The notes under the pieces: model-generated
What the model was told of the DNA's origin: nothing
The model's database searches: none
The model's input: only the letters and a program-made list of their open reading frames with translations
Shown: positions 55,708 to 64,000 of the stretch, piece by piece
How positions within the stretch are numbered: the stretch's first letter is position 1
How the letters are laid out: every line of letters begins with the position of its first letter
Source: Clostridia bacterium
GTDB lineage: Bacteria; Bacillota; Clostridia; Acetivibrionales; STF1-152
Assembly (NCBI GenBank): GCA_028280575.1
Contig: JANQLN010000021.1
Span: forward strand, 35,164 to 99,163
Reading direction: 5' to 3'
Length of the DNA: 64,000 bases
Program-made: the position numbers and the translations under genes

Positions 55708-56150
55708 TTAATACTTCCTTTCTTTACTACGACTATGGAAACCCAGCTTATAACTATAATTGCAGATAAATTTACCACCAAGCTGTCAACAAAATGCCAA
55801 TTATGGTAAATAAGAACTTTGCGTATTGTTAAAAACAACTCTTGAATTGAATATAAAGCGGTTAATACAACCACATATAAAACAGCCTTCCATCTTTTCA
55901 TGGGCTGAAACTGTGAAAGCAAGACTCCAATTACAAATACAGGCCCTAAAACAAACAATAATGACGAACCCGATATATGCACCACCGGATTTTCAACGCT
56001 GTAAAGCTTATGCGTCATGGCATTTGTATCTACCATAAGCTGCATAGACACAGCAGTCAGGCCGCACCATATATTCTTTTTTAGCTCTTTTAAGTCAACT
56101 AATAGTATAAGCAGTATCCAGCTTACAACAAACAAAATAATCCATTCCAT
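55704..56150 (-). CDS. Small polytopic membrane protein (CBO0543-like)
   Basis: MEWIILFVVSWILLILLVDLKELKKNIWCG...; AAGGAGG before ATG 56150; 4-5 TM. Confidence 0.65.
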   Translation of the reverse strand: MEWIILFVVSWILLILLVDLKELKKNIWCGLTAVSMQLMVDTNAMTHKLYSVENPVVHISGSSLLFVLGPVFVIGVLLSQFQPMKRWKAVLYVVVLTALYSIQELFLTIRKVLIYHNWHFVDSLVVNLSAIIVISWVSIVVVKKGSIK

Positions 56151-56166
56151 AAAATCCTCCTTATAT

Positions 56167-56397
56167 TTACCTGCCTGGTATAAATTTTGAAATAATAGTA
56201 GGCGGTGTTTCAAGCCTTTCCACCCTTTGTTGAAGCTCAGAAACGGCCCTTGTCTCATCATCTCTGAGCTGGGTGAACAATTGTCTCACTTCCGGATTTC
56301 TGGTTTCAATAATGCTCTTGTTATATATAAGCTGGCTTTCTGTCCTAAAGTACATAATATCCCTTAATATGTCCGCTTCTTTCATGTCAACCACCAT
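56167..56397 (-). CDS. Small ferritin-like/coat-type helical protein
   Basis: DIMYFRTESQLIYNKSIIETRNPEVRQLFTQLRDDETRAVSEL. Confidence 0.5.
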   Translation of the reverse strand: MVVDMKEADILRDIMYFRTESQLIYNKSIIETRNPEVRQLFTQLRDDETRAVSELQQRVERLETPPTIISKFIPGR

Positions 56398-56398
56398 C

Positions 56399-56626
56399 CT
56401 ATCCTTGAATATTTAGCTTGAGCATTTTATCCTTTAAAAGCTTTGTATGTTCATTTGCATTATCCAAATACCGTGTGATAAGATCTTTTACTTTTTTATC
56501 CTTTGTATTTTTAATACAAATACCATATTTTTTTACAAGGAATTCTTCCCTTTCTATTGCACGCTTAAAATTAAAGCTGAGTATGCATTCCTGTGAATTT
56601 TTTTCCACAAAACTACCTCCGGTCAA
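56399..56626 (-). CDS. Small ferritin-like helical protein
   Basis: FNFKRAIEREEFLVKKYGICIKNTKDKKVKDLITRYLDNANEHTKLLKDKM. Confidence 0.5.
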   Translation of the reverse strand: MTGGSFVEKNSQECILSFNFKRAIEREEFLVKKYGICIKNTKDKKVKDLITRYLDNANEHTKLLKDKMLKLNIQG

Positions 56627-56711
56627 TTATATGTAAACTTTTCATATTTAATATTTTTTGTTTATTTGCAAATAATATTCTTATATTCGAATTTAAAGTG
56701 CAGGTGGTATA

Positions 56712-57785
56712 ATGAAGGTTGCAATTGCCGGAGCAGGCATTTCGGGTCTATCCTGTGCATATGTTTTAAAATCAGGCGGTATTGAGCCTGTTATTTTTGA
56801 AAAAAAAGGCTATATTGGTGAAGTATTCGACTATGCCGGATTAAGGCTTAAAATTTTTGAAAACGGTAAGGATATTTTTAAAAAATATTTAAAAGAGTAC
56901 GGCCTGGATGATATTAAGCCCGTAAGTAAGCTTAAAAAAATACAAATGGCCGGTCCCAAAAGGAAAGTTACGGTTAGAGGCAGGAATTTGGGTTATGTAT
57001 ATAACAGAGGAGAAAATGAATATTCGGTAGAAAAACAGATATATAAAAGGTCTGATTTTAAAATACAGTTTAAAAAAAATGTAGATCCGCTTACACTAAA
57101 TGGTTTTGATTATATTATAGATGCTACTGGAAGGGGAACTACTCCGAAAAAACTCAATATATGGACCAGTGAATTAAACACAATTATTAAAATGGCCAAC
57201 ATATTAAATCCTGTTCCTATTGATACAGCCAAAATATGGTTTGACAAAAAATATACAAACAACTGCTTTGCTTTTCTGAACCCGTACAGTGATTCCCAGT
57301 CAAGACTTTGCCTGATAGTTGATAATGCTACAAAAAATGATATGAAATATTATTGGGAAAAATTTTTAACCGAAGAAAAGCTTGAATTTGACGCAGTTGA
57401 AACAAGGGAAATGTATTATGAAGTCGGTATGCTGCAAAAACCCCAATACAATAATATACTCTTTACAGGAAATGCAGGCGGATTTACAGATAATTTTATT
57501 GGATTCGGTATGTTAAGCGGTATGGCCAGCGGCATACTGGCTGCAAAATGCATACTAAACAAGCTCGATTATGCAATAGAGGCAAAACCTATGCTTGAAT
57601 ATGTTAAAAAAATCAATAAATTCAGGGCGTTAATCAACACTTTTGGACGGGAAGATTATGATAAGCTGCTTTCATTTTTAGGTACACCTGTCATAAAGCA
57701 GCTTATTTATAACAATCCCTTCTTCAGGGCTGTAAATTTAACTAAAATTGCTGAAAAAGCAGCCAGGAAAAAATTTAAAAAATAA
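56712..57785 (+). CDS. NAD(P)/FAD-dependent oxidoreductase, paralog of 54545-55618
   Basis: VAIAGAGISGLSCAYVLKSGGIEPVIFEKKG; ILFTGNAGGFTDNFIGFGMLSGMASG; same 357-aa length as the paralog. Confidence 0.85.
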   Translation: MKVAIAGAGISGLSCAYVLKSGGIEPVIFEKKGYIGEVFDYAGLRLKIFENGKDIFKKYLKEYGLDDIKPVSKLKKIQMAGPKRKVTVRGRNLGYVYNRGENEYSVEKQIYKRSDFKIQFKKNVDPLTLNGFDYIIDATGRGTTPKKLNIWTSELNTIIKMANILNPVPIDTAKIWFDKKYTNNCFAFLNPYSDSQSRLCLIVDNATKNDMKYYWEKFLTEEKLEFDAVETREMYYEVGMLQKPQYNNILFTGNAGGFTDNFIGFGMLSGMASGILAAKCILNKLDYAIEAKPMLEYVKKINKFRALINTFGREDYDKLLSFLGTPVIKQLIYNNPFFRAVNLTKIAEKAARKKFKK

Positions 57786-57860
57786 TTTATTTTCCTTAAA
57801 AAGCCAATCCGATTAATGGAAACCGTCTTTTGAACCAACCTCTTGCAAAGCTTATAAGTG

Positions 57861-60800
57861 TCAGCCGTAATAATCCACTCCGGCTTTGAATATCCCCTGA
57901 TCTTTTTCTCCCGGGACATTGACTGCAACATTTTTTCCAATCCTTTCAGAGTGCCCCATCTTTCCGAAAATCCTTCCGTCAGGGCTGAGCATGCCTTCTA
58001 TTGCGTGCATTGACCCATTTGGATTGCAGCTTATATCATAGCTTGCATTATTATTCATATCAACATATTGGGTAGCCACCTGGCCTTTTGCCATAAGGTC
58101 GGCTATCATACTTTCAGGTGCTACAAAGCGCCCTTCACCATGTGATACGGGAACAGTATGAATATCGCCAGGCCTTGTATTTGCAAGCCAGGGTGAACAG
58201 GCTGAAACAATTTTTGTTCTCACCATACATGATACATGCCTCCCTATTTTGTTGAATGTCAGTGCCGGACTTTCACCATTTAAATCCCTTATTTCACCAA
58301 ATGGCACAAGCCCGAGCTTCACAAGTGCCTGGAAGCCGTTGCATATACCGAGCATTAACCCATCCCTTTTATTAAGAAGCTTGGTAACAGCTTCAGAAAC
58401 ATAATGGTTTTTAAATATTGCAGCAATAAACTTACCTGAGCCTTCCGGTTCGTCCCCTGCACTGAATCCTCCAGGCAGCATTACAATCTGGCTTGAATTT
58501 ATTTTTTGCACTAAAATACCAATGGATGCTTTGAGGCCACTGGAACTAAGGTTACTGATAACATGAATATCAACCAACCCTCCTGCTCTCGTAAAAGCTC
58601 TTTCCGTATCATATTCACAGTTTGTCCCGGGGAAAACAGGAATTAATATTCTTGGCTTTGCTATTTTTAATTGCCCTTTACCTGACTTAACACCATTTTT
58701 ATATGCCGGAGAAGAAGGAGGCGCTTTATAATTCTTGCCCGCACCTGTTGGAAAAACGTTTTCCAGGGGCTTTACCCAGGCCTCCATAATTTTTTCAAGC
58801 TCAATTACAATATTTCTTACCGTAATATTACTGCTCTCATTAGTAAATCCAAGGTCAATTAATTCAATATCTTTAAAATTCCTGTCTGCCTTTTCAGAAA
58901 GCTCTATTATGATTGAACCATACTGCGGCATAAATAACTGTTTGACATCTACGGCATCATTAAATTCAAATCCGATTCCATTGCCCAGGCACATTTTGCT
59001 TACGGCTTCTGCAATACCTCCTGTCCTGACACTGTGAGCGGAGAGAATCAGCTTATGTTTATTCATTTGATAAACCGTATTAAGGTTTTTTATAAGCCTT
59101 TTTGTTTCCGGTATGCCAGCTTCGTCTATTTCGGCCTTAACCATAACAACCCTGCTTCCGGGCCTTTTAAATTCTGCCGAAACAATATTATCCGCATTAA
59201 TTGTATTTACTGCAAAGGCCACCAGCGTAGGCGGGACATCCATATCCTTAAAAGTACCCGACATGCTGTCCTTTCCGCCTATTGCCGGTATACCAAGCTT
59301 TTGTTGTATATAAAAGGCACCAAGCAATGCGCTGAAGGGTTTACCCCATCTGGAGGGCTCTTTGCCAAGCTTTTCAAAATATTCCTGCAACGTAAGTCTT
59401 ATTTTGCTGAAGTCTGCGCCCATTGCCGTTATTTTAGCAACAGCTTCCACAACTGCATATAAAGCACCGTGAAAAGGGCTCCATTTTGCAATTTTGGGAT
59501 TATAACCAAAAGACATGAGTGTGGCTGTTGATGTGTCACCTTCAAGAACCGGAATTTTTGCAGCCATACCTTCCTGGGGAGTCAGTTGATTTTTCCCTCC
59601 AAAAGGCATCAATACCGTTCCGGCACCGATAGTACTGTCAAATCTTTCCCCCAGGCCTTTTTGACTGCAAACATCAAGACCTTCCATGGTTTTAATCCAC
59701 TCATCTTTTAAATGGGATAAAAAACAGCCGGTATCTTTAACCGGACTATCAAAATATGAAAATGCACCGGGAGCAGTAACCTTTACTTCTGCATTCTGAG
59801 TTACGCCGTTGGTATCCAGAAAATCTCTGGCTATATCTACAATTGCCCTGCCGTTCCAGAGCATGCGGAGCCTTCTCTCTTTCTTTACCACCGCTACCGG
59901 AGTGGCCTCAAGATTTTCATTTGCGGCAGCTTTTATAAATGCTTCAACATTTGAAGGTGACAAAACCAGGGCCATTCTTTCCTGGGATTCGGATATTGCA
60001 AGCTCAGTCCCATCAAGACCCTCATACTTTTTTGGAATGGCATTTAAGTTTATATCAAGACCGTCTGCCAATTCTCCAATTGCAACGGACACACCTCCTG
60101 CTCCGAAATCATTGCACTTTTTTATCATGAGGCTGACTTCCCTGTCCCTGAAAAGCCTCTGTATTTTTCTCTCTGTAACAGGGTTTCCTTTTTGCACTTC
60201 CGCTCCGCAGCTCAAAAGGGATTCCTCCGTATGCTCCTTTGATGAACCCGTTGCACCTCCGCACCCGTCTCTGCCTGTCCTGCCGCCCAATAAAACTATT
60301 ACATCCTGGGGCTCAGGCTTTTTTCTTACAACAAAATCCCTTGGAGCAGCTCCTATAACTGCTCCTATCTCCATCCTTTTTGCTACATAACCTTCATCAT
60401 ATATTTCAGCAACCTGTCCTGTAGAGAGACCTATCTGGTTTCCATATGAGCTATAGCCCTGGGCCGCACCAGTTGTAATTTTCCTCTGGGGCAGTTTTCC
60501 CAAAAGAGTGGCTTCTATACCTTTCCTGGGATCTCCGCAGCCTGTTACCCTCATTGCCTGATAAACATATGACCTGCCTGAAAGAGGGTCTCTAATTGCA
60601 CCTCCAAGACAGGTAGCAGCTCCTCCAAAGGGTTCAATTTCAGTGGGATGGTTATGGGTTTCGTTTTTAAACATTACAAGCCATTTTTCATTCCTGCCGT
60701 CTATATCCACGTCAACTTCAATACTGCAGGCATTAATTTCTTCGGATACTTCAAGGTCGTCAAGCATGCCTTTTTTCCTGAATTCCTTCATTGCTATTGT

Positions 60801-61637
60801 GGCAATATCCATAAGGCAAACATCCTTCTGTTTTTCTCCATACACAAATTTTCTGGATTCCAGGTATTTTTCATAAGCATCTTTTATAAGGGCCGTATAT
60901 TTATTTTCTTCAAATTGGACATCGTTTATCCTGGTAAGAAAGGTAGTGTGCCTGCAATGGTCGGACCAATAAGTATCTATTACCTTAAGTTCGGCTATGG
61001 ACGGGTTCCTTTTTTCCGTATCCTTAAAGTAATCCCGGCAAAACAACAAATCCTCCAAAGACATGGCAAAGCCTCTTTCGGCCTTCATGTGCATTATTTC
61101 TTCTGCGCCCATTTTAATAAATCCGTTTACTGTTTCCACTTCATGAGGAACTTCCACATCGGACTCAAGAGAAAAAGGCTTGTCCATTGAAGCTTCCCTG
61201 CTTTCAACGGGATTGACACAATAATTCTTTATCCTATCCATATCACTGTCCGTAATCGTTCCTTTTATTACAATAAGCTTGGCAGTCTTTACAGCAGGTT
61301 TTTCGCCTCCTGTTATTATCTGGACACATTGTGAAGCTGAATCCGCTCTCTGGTCATACTGTCCGGGAAGATATTCCACGGCAAGAATTCTATCACCCTT
61401 TTCTATAAAAAGCTCTTCACCATATATTTTGTCAACAGGTGGTTCAGAAAAAACAGTCGTTCCTGCCTTAATAAAATCTTCGTCATTAATACCTTGTATG
61501 TCATATCTGTTTACAATCCTTACAGATTCAATGTTTTCTATCCCCAGGGTCTCTTTTAAATCTCTATATAAACCATGGGCTTCAATATCAAAACCCTTTT
61601 TCTTCTCTACAAAAATCCGTCTTACCATATCATCCAT
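57861..61637 (-). CDS. purL: Phosphoribosylformylglycinamidine synthase (fused PurL-PurQ type)
   Basis: 1258 aa; FKNETHNHPTEIEPFGGAATCLGG, GARTGRDG-like GGRTGRDGCGGATGSS, C-terminal glutaminase VFPGTNCEYDTERA, MLGICNGFQAL. Confidence 0.96.
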   Translation of the reverse strand: MDDMVRRIFVEKKKGFDIEAHGLYRDLKETLGIENIESVRIVNRYDIQGINDEDFIKAGTTVFSEPPVDKIYGEELFIEKGDRILAVEYLPGQYDQRADSASQCVQIITGGEKPAVKTAKLIVIKGTITDSDMDRIKNYCVNPVESREASMDKPFSLESDVEVPHEVETVNGFIKMGAEEIMHMKAERGFAMSLEDLLFCRDYFKDTEKRNPSIAELKVIDTYWSDHCRHTTFLTRINDVQFEENKYTALIKDAYEKYLESRKFVYGEKQKDVCLMDIATIAMKEFRKKGMLDDLEVSEEINACSIEVDVDIDGRNEKWLVMFKNETHNHPTEIEPFGGAATCLGGAIRDPLSGRSYVYQAMRVTGCGDPRKGIEATLLGKLPQRKITTGAAQGYSSYGNQIGLSTGQVAEIYDEGYVAKRMEIGAVIGAAPRDFVVRKKPEPQDVIVLLGGRTGRDGCGGATGSSKEHTEESLLSCGAEVQKGNPVTERKIQRLFRDREVSLMIKKCNDFGAGGVSVAIGELADGLDINLNAIPKKYEGLDGTELAISESQERMALVLSPSNVEAFIKAAANENLEATPVAVVKKERRLRMLWNGRAIVDIARDFLDTNGVTQNAEVKVTAPGAFSYFDSPVKDTGCFLSHLKDEWIKTMEGLDVCSQKGLGERFDSTIGAGTVLMPFGGKNQLTPQEGMAAKIPVLEGDTSTATLMSFGYNPKIAKWSPFHGALYAVVEAVAKITAMGADFSKIRLTLQEYFEKLGKEPSRWGKPFSALLGAFYIQQKLGIPAIGGKDSMSGTFKDMDVPPTLVAFAVNTINADNIVSAEFKRPGSRVVMVKAEIDEAGIPETKRLIKNLNTVYQMNKHKLILSAHSVRTGGIAEAVSKMCLGNGIGFEFNDAVDVKQLFMPQYGSIIIELSEKADRNFKDIELIDLGFTNESSNITVRNIVIELEKIMEAWVKPLENVFPTGAGKNYKAPPSSPAYKNGVKSGKGQLKIAKPRILIPVFPGTNCEYDTERAFTRAGGLVDIHVISNLSSSGLKASIGILVQKINSSQIVMLPGGFSAGDEPEGSGKFIAAIFKNHYVSEAVTKLLNKRDGLMLGICNGFQALVKLGLVPFGEIRDLNGESPALTFNKIGRHVSCMVRTKIVSACSPWLANTRPGDIHTVPVSHGEGRFVAPESMIADLMAKGQVATQYVDMNNNASYDISCNPNGSMHAIEGMLSPDGRIFGKMGHSERIGKNVAVNVPGEKDQGIFKAGVDYYG

Positions 61638-61773
61638 AATAAATAGCTCCTCAACAATCTGATTTATATATGATATCCTTTAAAGCATAATCAGTCAACA
61701 TTATCCCGCCGCAGCATTCAAAAATAAAAACCCATATCACGGCCTGCCATTTGTTTTTCTAATGAATAACGGC

Positions 61774-61810
61774 AAAAAAAAGTGACACACACTTTAATGC
61801 GTTGTCACTT
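61774..61810 (-). terminator. Terminator-like hairpin downstream of the EFR1-like gene
   Basis: aaaaaaaagtgaca...tgtcactt inverted repeat with A-tract on + (U-tract on - strand transcript). Confidence 0.65.
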
Positions 61811-61828
61811 TACTTATACAGCTGTCTC

Positions 61829-62647
61829 CTAACGGTATTGTATCGGTTTGAAAGATTTGCCTAAACCTTTATATCGTTTATAATTCTTTGTATTACTGCT
61901 TAAGGCCCCAATAAGTACACAGTCTTTCGGGCACAAATTGTAACATTTCAAGCAAAAGATGCACTTCTCATGGTTTATAGCAAAGTGGTTATCAACCTTT
62001 GATTCTTCTATCGCACCAACAGGGCAAATTTTATAACAAAGTCCGCACTCAATACATTTTTCCTTGTCAATATACATTTTCTTTTTAAAACGATCTACAA
62101 ACGGATTGTAATGGTTTCTCTGTCCGCGTCCTCCAATAGCTGCAATTATTCCTCTTCCTTGATATTTCCTTATATTGTTGTTAATATCAGAGCAAATATC
62201 TTCTAATCTTTTTTCTGCAATACGAACCATCTTATTTTTCTTGTCTATATCAGGTTGCTTAAAAAGGCTAAATCCCGGAAACACAATATTAATCGGCAGA
62301 AAAATATGGCACGCATAAACTGTATCGTAACCTTTTCTATCAGCAATCTTCTTGTAATATATACCTGTGTCACCAGAGAAAATACCCGCATTTCCGATAA
62401 AAAAAACTTTTGTTCCTCTTCCATTCTTCATTTTCTCAAGAATATCACGCTGCGGGTTTGGCATAGTCGAACCCCATACAGGATAAACAAAGCCGACCAT
62501 GTCACAATCTTCATAACACTCTTCACCACAAATTGTACTGTCATACATTGAGACTTCATGATTATAACGCTCAAAATTTTCCTTAATTCTATTTGCTGTC
62601 CATAATGTATTACCTGTTGATGTAAAATAATTAATTTTAATTTTCAA
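61829..62647 (-). CDS. EFR1-family flavodoxin/4Fe-4S ferredoxin protein
   Basis: YFTSTGNTLWTANRI (flavodoxin), CIECGLCYKICPVGAI and CIFCLKCYNLCPKDCV (two 4Fe-4S). Confidence 0.92.
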   Translation of the reverse strand: MKIKINYFTSTGNTLWTANRIKENFERYNHEVSMYDSTICGEECYEDCDMVGFVYPVWGSTMPNPQRDILEKMKNGRGTKVFFIGNAGIFSGDTGIYYKKIADRKGYDTVYACHIFLPINIVFPGFSLFKQPDIDKKNKMVRIAEKRLEDICSDINNNIRKYQGRGIIAAIGGRGQRNHYNPFVDRFKKKMYIDKEKCIECGLCYKICPVGAIEESKVDNHFAINHEKCIFCLKCYNLCPKDCVLIGALSSNTKNYKRYKGLGKSFKPIQYR

Positions 62648-62674
62648 CCTTCATTTCCCCTTTCACATATAAAC

Positions 62675-62716
62675 ATACGATAATATAAACTGACAAGTCA
62701 GTTTATATTATCGTAT
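62675..62716. promoter_or_regulatory. Perfect 42-bp palindrome, candidate TetR-type operator
   Basis: ATACGATAATATAAACTGAC-AA-GTCAGTTTATATTATCGTAT, 28 nt upstream of the EFR1-like start codon. Confidence 0.7.
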
Positions 62717-62796
62717 TATGAAATACTTGTCAATATACCCACAAATCATGAAATAATGAAGCATCAAATCGTTAAGAAAATAATGCTGTGAAGAAC

Positions 62797-63753
62797 TTAT
62801 TCTTTCCCTAAGCTATTATACACATTAATTGCATCAATAATATTGTACTGTTGTTCGGATTGATAATTCCCCTTAGCACCGGCTGTAACAAGGATATACT
62901 CTTTGTCTCCTTCTTTACCAAGGCTCGCAAGGCATAAACCGGCCTTATTGGTGTATCCGGTCTTTCCACCCAGGATTTTGCCGCTATTGCTGCCTATATC
63001 TTTGATTCTTTTAAACATAGTACTGTAAAAGGTTATCCCGTCGGGGTGCTTGTTTGTAGGTAAAGTAGAATATCGCACGGCAGTAAAAATCTCTCGGAAT
63101 GTTTCATTTTGCAAGGCATGGCAAAGTAAAACTGCCATATCTTTGACCGTTGTAGAGTGGTTTTCTTCATGAAGCCCAGTTGTATTGGTAAAATGAGTAT
63201 CATATAAGCCAATATCGGCTGCTTTGCGATTCATCATCTTTACAAAAGCCTGCTCAGAACCCGCTATTCTATCGGCAAGTCCAATACAACACTCTGCGCC
63301 GCTAGGCAACAGAGCACCATATAACAGGCTAATTGCCCTGACTTTTTCACCCGGTTGGAAACCGGCTGTTGTTGCATTTGCATCATACAATTTCTGGAAC
63401 ATTGAATCTTTAAGCTTAATTTCCTCTTGTAAATCTTTCAAATTCTCTATAGCAACCATTACCGTCATCATTTTAGTTAAGGAAGCCGGATAGATTTTTG
63501 CTTCGCTATTTTTTTCCATCAGGGTGGTTCGGTCATCCAGACACACCAGGATGGCATGGGAACTATACAAGCTATCTGTGGATATGGGAGCTGTAGAACC
63601 AGGCGCTGCTTCCTCGCTTTCAGTTTTTCGGTGCAAAGGCCTTTTTTCATAATCGCTAATGGAGCTATAAGCTATAGTAACTACAGCAACTAGTAAAACA
63701 AGAGCCAGCAATATCTGTAAGCTTAATTTTTTCTTTTTTGTTTTTTGTACCAT
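62797..63753 (-). CDS. Serine-type D-Ala-D-Ala carboxypeptidase (peptidase S11)
   Basis: YPASLTKMMTV (SxxK), PSGAECC (SxA/N-like), GGKTGYTNKAG (KTG); N-terminal TM. Confidence 0.92.
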   Translation of the reverse strand: MVQKTKKKKLSLQILLALVLLVAVVTIAYSSISDYEKRPLHRKTESEEAAPGSTAPISTDSLYSSHAILVCLDDRTTLMEKNSEAKIYPASLTKMMTVMVAIENLKDLQEEIKLKDSMFQKLYDANATTAGFQPGEKVRAISLLYGALLPSGAECCIGLADRIAGSEQAFVKMMNRKAADIGLYDTHFTNTTGLHEENHSTTVKDMAVLLCHALQNETFREIFTAVRYSTLPTNKHPDGITFYSTMFKRIKDIGSNSGKILGGKTGYTNKAGLCLASLGKEGDKEYILVTAGAKGNYQSEQQYNIIDAINVYNSLGKE

Positions 63754-63836
63754 AATACATGCATCTCCTCTTTCTGTAATAACTCAATTTAATCACAGAA
63801 TAAGGAATAATGTCGTAATTCTTCCTTAAGAATCTC

Positions 63837-64000
63837 TTAAGATTTTCTTAAATCTGTATCCCGGATTGGAAGTTTCACAGTGAACACAGTACGTTCTGCA
63901 CTGCTTTCTGCAGCGATAGTACCGCCGTGTGCCGTGACGATCTCTTTTGCAATCGATAATCCCAGTCCGGCACCGCCTGTTTTACTGGATCGTGAAATAT
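63837..64000 (-). CDS. C-terminal fragment of a VanS-like sensor histidine kinase (partial, runs off right edge)
   Basis: ISRSSKTGGAGLGLSIAKEIVTAHGGTIAAESSAERTVFTVKLPIRDTDLRKS; HATPase_c G2 box, closely VanS-like. Confidence 0.85.
   Translation of the reverse strand, partial: ISRSSKTGGAGLGLSIAKEIVTAHGGTIAAESSAERTVFTVKLPIRDTDLRKS

Noticed and set aside
59809-60390. 193-aa + strand ORF opposite purL
   Set aside because: Antisense to strongly conserved PurL motifs; no RBS or family similarity.
1-64000. CRISPR arrays, rRNA or tRNA genes, transposases/IS elements
   Set aside because: None recognised by eye: no regularly spaced repeats, no tRNA GGTTCGAATCC-type arms, no transposase motifs. A dedicated scan (tRNAscan-SE, CRISPR finder) would be needed to exclude them fully.

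Overview
This 64 kb window looks like a chromosomal segment from an AT-rich, Gram-positive anaerobe, probably class Clostridia (inferred from gene content and codon style, not verified). Both edges cut through genes. The left part (about 1-15.3 kb, minus strand) is mostly housekeeping: an Lpl-type sugar ABC transporter, a NagZ-like GH3, a MetH-like methyltransferase, dtd, rel/spoT, apt, recJ, rpsU, a HIT protein and alaS. It also holds a decayed yqeY remnant just downstream of rpsU. Two accessory regions stand out. (A) 21.3-40.0 kb is a long co-directional exopolysaccharide locus. It is anchored by PelF-like and PelG-like genes and carries a GH114-like (PelA N-domain-like) protein and a CE4 deacetylase. 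Instead of PelD it has a membrane protein with an apparently degenerate HD-GYP domain and a Cys-rich tail, plus two DivIVA-like coiled-coil proteins, two paralogous giant membrane (GT-C-like) proteins, an ATP-grasp, extra glycosyltransferases and a second flippase. (B) 42.9-48.4 kb is a RiPP-type locus: radical SAM/SPASM, PqqD-like RRE, lasso-type B2 transglutaminase-like protease, HprK-like kinase, NTP_transf_5-like nucleotidyltransferase and an ABC exporter. No lasso cyclase is present. An unannotated 47-aa convergent ORF (48270-48413, minus) has a lasso-like YxxPxL...T leader and a GGCSTCRG-polyacidic core. The right part contains lysA, TauE halves, a PDZ membrane protein, a CDF transporter, a CCA transferase, an island with two paralogous FAD oxidoreductases, purL, an EFR1-like flavodoxin/ferredoxin protein behind a perfect 42-bp palindrome, a D,D-carboxypeptidase and the 3' end of a VanS-like kinase. 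All family calls come from reading motifs by eye; no database search was run.
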